Assembly: GCF_014204625.1 (NCBI RefSeq)
Contig: NZ_JACHLU010000020.1
Span: forward strand, 1-64,000
Reading direction: 5' to 3'
From: Gillisella vitis
GTDB lineage: Bacteria; Pseudomonadota; Alphaproteobacteria; Rhizobiales; Rhizobiaceae
Length of the DNA stretch: 64,000 nucleotides
Shown: in pieces, positions 61,548 through 64,000 of the stretch
Numbering within the stretch: position 1 is the first letter of the stretch
How the letters are laid out: every line of letters begins with the position of its first letter
Made by a program: the position numbers and the translations under genes
Notes under the pieces: generated by a model
The model's input: the letters and a program-made list of their open reading frames with translations, nothing else
What the model was told of the DNA's origin: nothing
The model's database searches: none

Positions 61548-63125
61548 TTGAGTTTGAAAATAGGGTCGCCGAAAGAATTATATGCAGGCGAGGCGCGCGT
61601 GGCGATGACGCCAGACAGCGCGCAGGCTTTGCAGAAACTGGGCTATGACTGTGTTGTGGAAGCGGGCGCTGGTAAAGCTGCCGGCTTTTCCGATGATGCC
61701 TATCGTGCCGCAGGTGTAACCGTTTTAGACACGGCCGCAGAGCTTTATGCCAGCGCCGATGTTGTGGCGAAAGTTCGTCCGCCGGAATCATCAGAGGTGG
61801 AGCAGCTTGCCCCTGGCAAAACCCTGATCTCTTTCTTCTATCCAGCACAGAACGCAGCGCTGCTGGAAGAAGTCAAGGCCAAGGGCGCAAACGTTATTGC
61901 CATGGATATGGTGCCGCGTATCTCGCGCGCCCAGAAGATGGATGCTCTGTCTTCCATGGCGAATATTGCCGGTTATCGCGCTGTCATTGAGGCAGGCAAT
62001 AATTTTGGCCGCTTCTTTACCGGACAGGTCACGGCTGCTGGTAAAGTTCCGCCCGCAAAAGTGCTGATTATCGGTGCCGGTGTGGCGGGCCTTGCCGCGA
62101 TTGGCACGGCCACTTCGCTGGGTGCGATTGTCTATGCCTTTGATGTTCGTCCCGAAGTGGCCGAGCAGATTGAAAGCATGGGCGCGCAATTCGTTTATCT
62201 CGAATTTGAAGCCGCGCAGGATGGGGCGGCGACCGGCGGTTATGCTGCACCGTCCTCGCCGGAATTCCGCGAAAAACAACTGGCGAAATTCCGTGAACTG
62301 GCCCCGGAAATCGACATTGTCATCACCACGGCGCTCATTCCCGGACGCGATGCACCCAAGCTGTGGCTGGCCGATATGGTGGCGTCGATGAAGCCCGGTT
62401 CGGTCGTGATTGACCTGGCCGCAGAGCGCGGTGGCAATTGCGACCTGACTGTGGCTGATCAGCGCGTGGTTTCGGATAATGGTGTGATTGTCGTTGGTTA
62501 CACGGATTTCCCAAGCCGGATGGCGGCGCAATCCTCGACGCTCTATTCCACCAATATCCGCCATATGATGACCGATCTGACACCTGCCAAGGATGGCAAG
62601 CTTGTTCACAATATGGAAGACGACGTTATCCGTGGCGCAACGGTGACATTTGAGGGTGCGATTACCTTCCCGCCGCCGCCGCCGAAGGTGCAGGCCATTG
62701 CCGCCGCCAAGCCGAAGGAAAAGGTGAAGGAACCGACACCGGAGGAAAAACGCGCCAGGGAAGCGGCTGAGTTCAAGGCGCAAACCACCAATCAGGTCAA
62801 GCTGCTGGCCATTGGCACGGCTGTGATGCTGCTGGTGGGTGCCTTTGCCCCGGCCAGTTTCATGAGTCATTTCATTGTGTTTGTTCTCGCCTGTTTCATT
62901 GGTTTCTCGGTGATCTGGAATGTCAGCCACTCGCTGCATACGCCGCTGATGGCCGTGACCAATGCCATTTCCGGTATCGTCATTCTGGGCGCATTGCTGC
63001 AAATCGGGTCCAGCAATTGGCTGGTGGTAACATTGGCGGCACTGTCGGTACTGATTGCGACGATCAACATCGTCGGCGGCTTCCTCGTGACACGGCGCAT
63101 GCTCGCCATGTTCCAGAAGTCCTGA
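61548..63125 (+). CDS. pntA: NAD(P) transhydrogenase subunit alpha (single-chain PntA)
   Basis: A proton-translocating transhydrogenase alpha subunit (525 residues). The NAD-binding domain I carries RVAMTPDSAQALQKLGYD, VLIIGAGVAGLAAIGTATSLGA and the DVRPEVAEQ acid. A Pro/Lys-rich linker (about 385–430, with PPPPPKVQAIAAAKPKEK) joins it to four membrane helices. In some relatives this subunit is split (PntAA/PntAB); here it is one chain as in Escherichia coli. I prefer the TTG giving MSLKIGSPKEL with AGGAGG 6 bases upstream; an in-frame ATG at 61524 also has AGGAG at good spacing. It uses the proton gradient to make NADPH and is followed by pntB 16 bp later. Confidence 0.93.
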   Translation: MSLKIGSPKELYAGEARVAMTPDSAQALQKLGYDCVVEAGAGKAAGFSDDAYRAAGVTVLDTAAELYASADVVAKVRPPESSEVEQLAPGKTLISFFYPAQNAALLEEVKAKGANVIAMDMVPRISRAQKMDALSSMANIAGYRAVIEAGNNFGRFFTGQVTAAGKVPPAKVLIIGAGVAGLAAIGTATSLGAIVYAFDVRPEVAEQIESMGAQFVYLEFEAAQDGAATGGYAAPSSPEFREKQLAKFRELAPEIDIVITTALIPGRDAPKLWLADMVASMKPGSVVIDLAAERGGNCDLTVADQRVVSDNGVIVVGYTDFPSRMAAQSSTLYSTNIRHMMTDLTPAKDGKLVHNMEDDVIRGATVTFEGAITFPPPPPKVQAIAAAKPKEKVKEPTPEEKRAREAAEFKAQTTNQVKLLAIGTAVMLLVGAFAPASFMSHFIVFVLACFIGFSVIWNVSHSLHTPLMAVTNAISGIVILGALLQIGSSNWLVVTLAALSVLIATINIVGGFLVTRRMLAMFQKS

Positions 63126-63141
63126 GGGGGAAAATAGACCA

Positions 63142-64000
63142 TGGCAATTGGTATTGTTTCTGCGGCCTATATTGCGGCTGCTGTGTTGTTTATCCTCTCG
63201 CTGGGTGGCCTGTCCGGGCAGGAAAGCGCCAAGCGCGCCGTCTGGTACGGGATTGTCGGTATGGGGCTTGCGGTGATTGCTACCGTGTTTGGCCCGGATG
63301 TCGGCCATTGGTTCATCATCGTGCTGATGATCGCTGGGGGCTCGGTGCTGGGCTATTATGTCGCCTCGCGCGTGCAGATGACAGAAATGCCGCAGCTTGT
63401 GGCGGCTTTGCATAGTTTTGTGGGCTTAGCCGCCGTGTTTATTGGCTATAACGCCCATATCGAAGAAGCGCATGTGGCGCGGCTGGATGAGACGGCGCGT
63501 GCCTCGCTCACCGGCTTTGCGGCCATTCTGGCTCATAAATTGCCAGTGGAGCTGGCGATTATGAAGGTCGAGGTGTTTCTCGGCGTGTTCATCGGTGCTG
63601 TGACCTTCACCGGCTCTGTCATTGCCTTTGGTAAATTGGCGGGCAAGGTGGATGGCAAGGCCAAAAAACTGCCCGGTGGCCATATGTTGAATGCCGGTGC
63701 AGCGGCCCTGTCCTTCATTCTGTTGATTGCCTATTTCTATGGTGCGGGCGCATGGGCGCTGGTGCTGATGACACTGCTGGCCTTTTTCATTGGCTATCAC
63801 CTGATCATGGGTATTGGCGGTGCTGACATGCCCGTCGTCGTCTCGATGCTCAACAGCTATTCCGGCTGGGCAGCGGCAGCCATTGGCTTTACGCTCGGCA
63901 ATGACCTGTTGATTGTGACGGGTGCGCTGGTTGGCTCGTCCGGTGCCATCCTGTCCTACATCATGTGCAAGGCCATGAACCGCTCGTTTGTCTCGGTTAT
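63142..64000 (+). CDS. pntB: NAD(P) transhydrogenase subunit beta, 5' part (truncated by window edge)
   Basis: The first 286 residues of PntB, running off the right edge. GAGGGGGAA lies just upstream of the ATG. About eight to nine membrane helices are visible, with the conserved stretches FVGLAAVFIGYNAHIEE, HKLPVELAIMKVEVFLGVFIGAVTFTGS, GADMPVVVSMLNSYSGWAAAAIGF and LVGSSGAILSYIMCKAMNRSF. The C-terminal NADP-binding domain is outside the window. It forms the transhydrogenase with PntA. Confidence 0.95.

Noticed and set aside
61791..63413. A 540-codon antisense frame over pntA and pntB
   Set aside because: His/Arg/Gln-rich with no domain pattern; it spans two well-conserved genes on the other strand.

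Overview
The window is a GC-rich chromosomal segment of an alphaproteobacterium, very probably of the Rhizobiaceae (Agrobacterium/Allorhizobium/Rhizobium group). The best markers are an intact gbpR–chvE–gguA–gguB–gguC locus, in which the ChvE-like protein has the 354-residue length of Agrobacterium ChvE, and two copies of a rhizobial intergenic mosaic (RIME-type) palindromic repeat. I see no rRNA, tRNA, phage, IS element or CRISPR array. All 43 protein genes are intact except pntB, which runs off the right edge.

Layout. (1) 0.3–1.0 kb: a LysE-type exporter. (2) 1.2–14.7 kb: a glycan-use locus with a secreted GH3 glycosidase, a cytoplasmic GH38 alpha-mannosidase, a CehA/McbA-type PHP hydrolase and a complete family-5 (Dpp/Opp-like) oligosaccharide importer. 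Four copies of a 16-bp palindromic motif lie in its control regions and are a candidate shared operator. (3) 14.8–36.6 kb: a surface-glycan region. It holds a sulfotransferase-like protein, a large ABC-exporter-like protein whose nucleotide-binding domain has lost its catalytic residues, a cyclic-nucleotide-binding protein, a nucleotide-sugar dehydrogenase with a small methyltransferase, six glycosyltransferases of several families, a polysaccharide deacetylase, a UDP-glucuronate-4-epimerase-like enzyme and a second family-5 importer. (4) 36.8–48.9 kb: a chemoreceptor, penicillin-binding protein 1C with an alpha-2-macroglobulin, an MFS exporter and a YbaN-like membrane protein. (5) 49.3–61.4 kb: an oxidative, non-phosphorylative sugar pathway joined to the ChvE/Ggu transporter and its divergent LysR regulator. 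(6) 61.5 kb to the end: pntA and the 5' part of pntB.

How the genes work together. In region 5, ChvE binds aldoses in the periplasm and GguAB import them. A Gfo/Idh sugar dehydrogenase, an IlvD/Edd sugar-acid dehydratase, the GguC/AraD1-like protein and a 2-oxoglutarate-semialdehyde dehydrogenase can take arabinose-type sugars to 2-oxoglutarate. DgoK and DgoA can take galactose-type sugars to pyruvate and glyceraldehyde-3-phosphate. Region 2 looks built to take up mannose-rich oligosaccharides and cleave them inside the cell.

The most unusual content is the 906-residue ABC-like protein at 15911–18631. Walker A Lys, Q-loop Gln, the LSGGQ signature, Walker B Asp-Glu and the H-loop His are all replaced, and the segment that normally follows the Q-loop occurs three times. 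It is followed by a cyclic-nucleotide-binding protein and sits inside a glycan-synthesis neighbourhood. This is my leading candidate for an undescribed system; its function is unknown to me.
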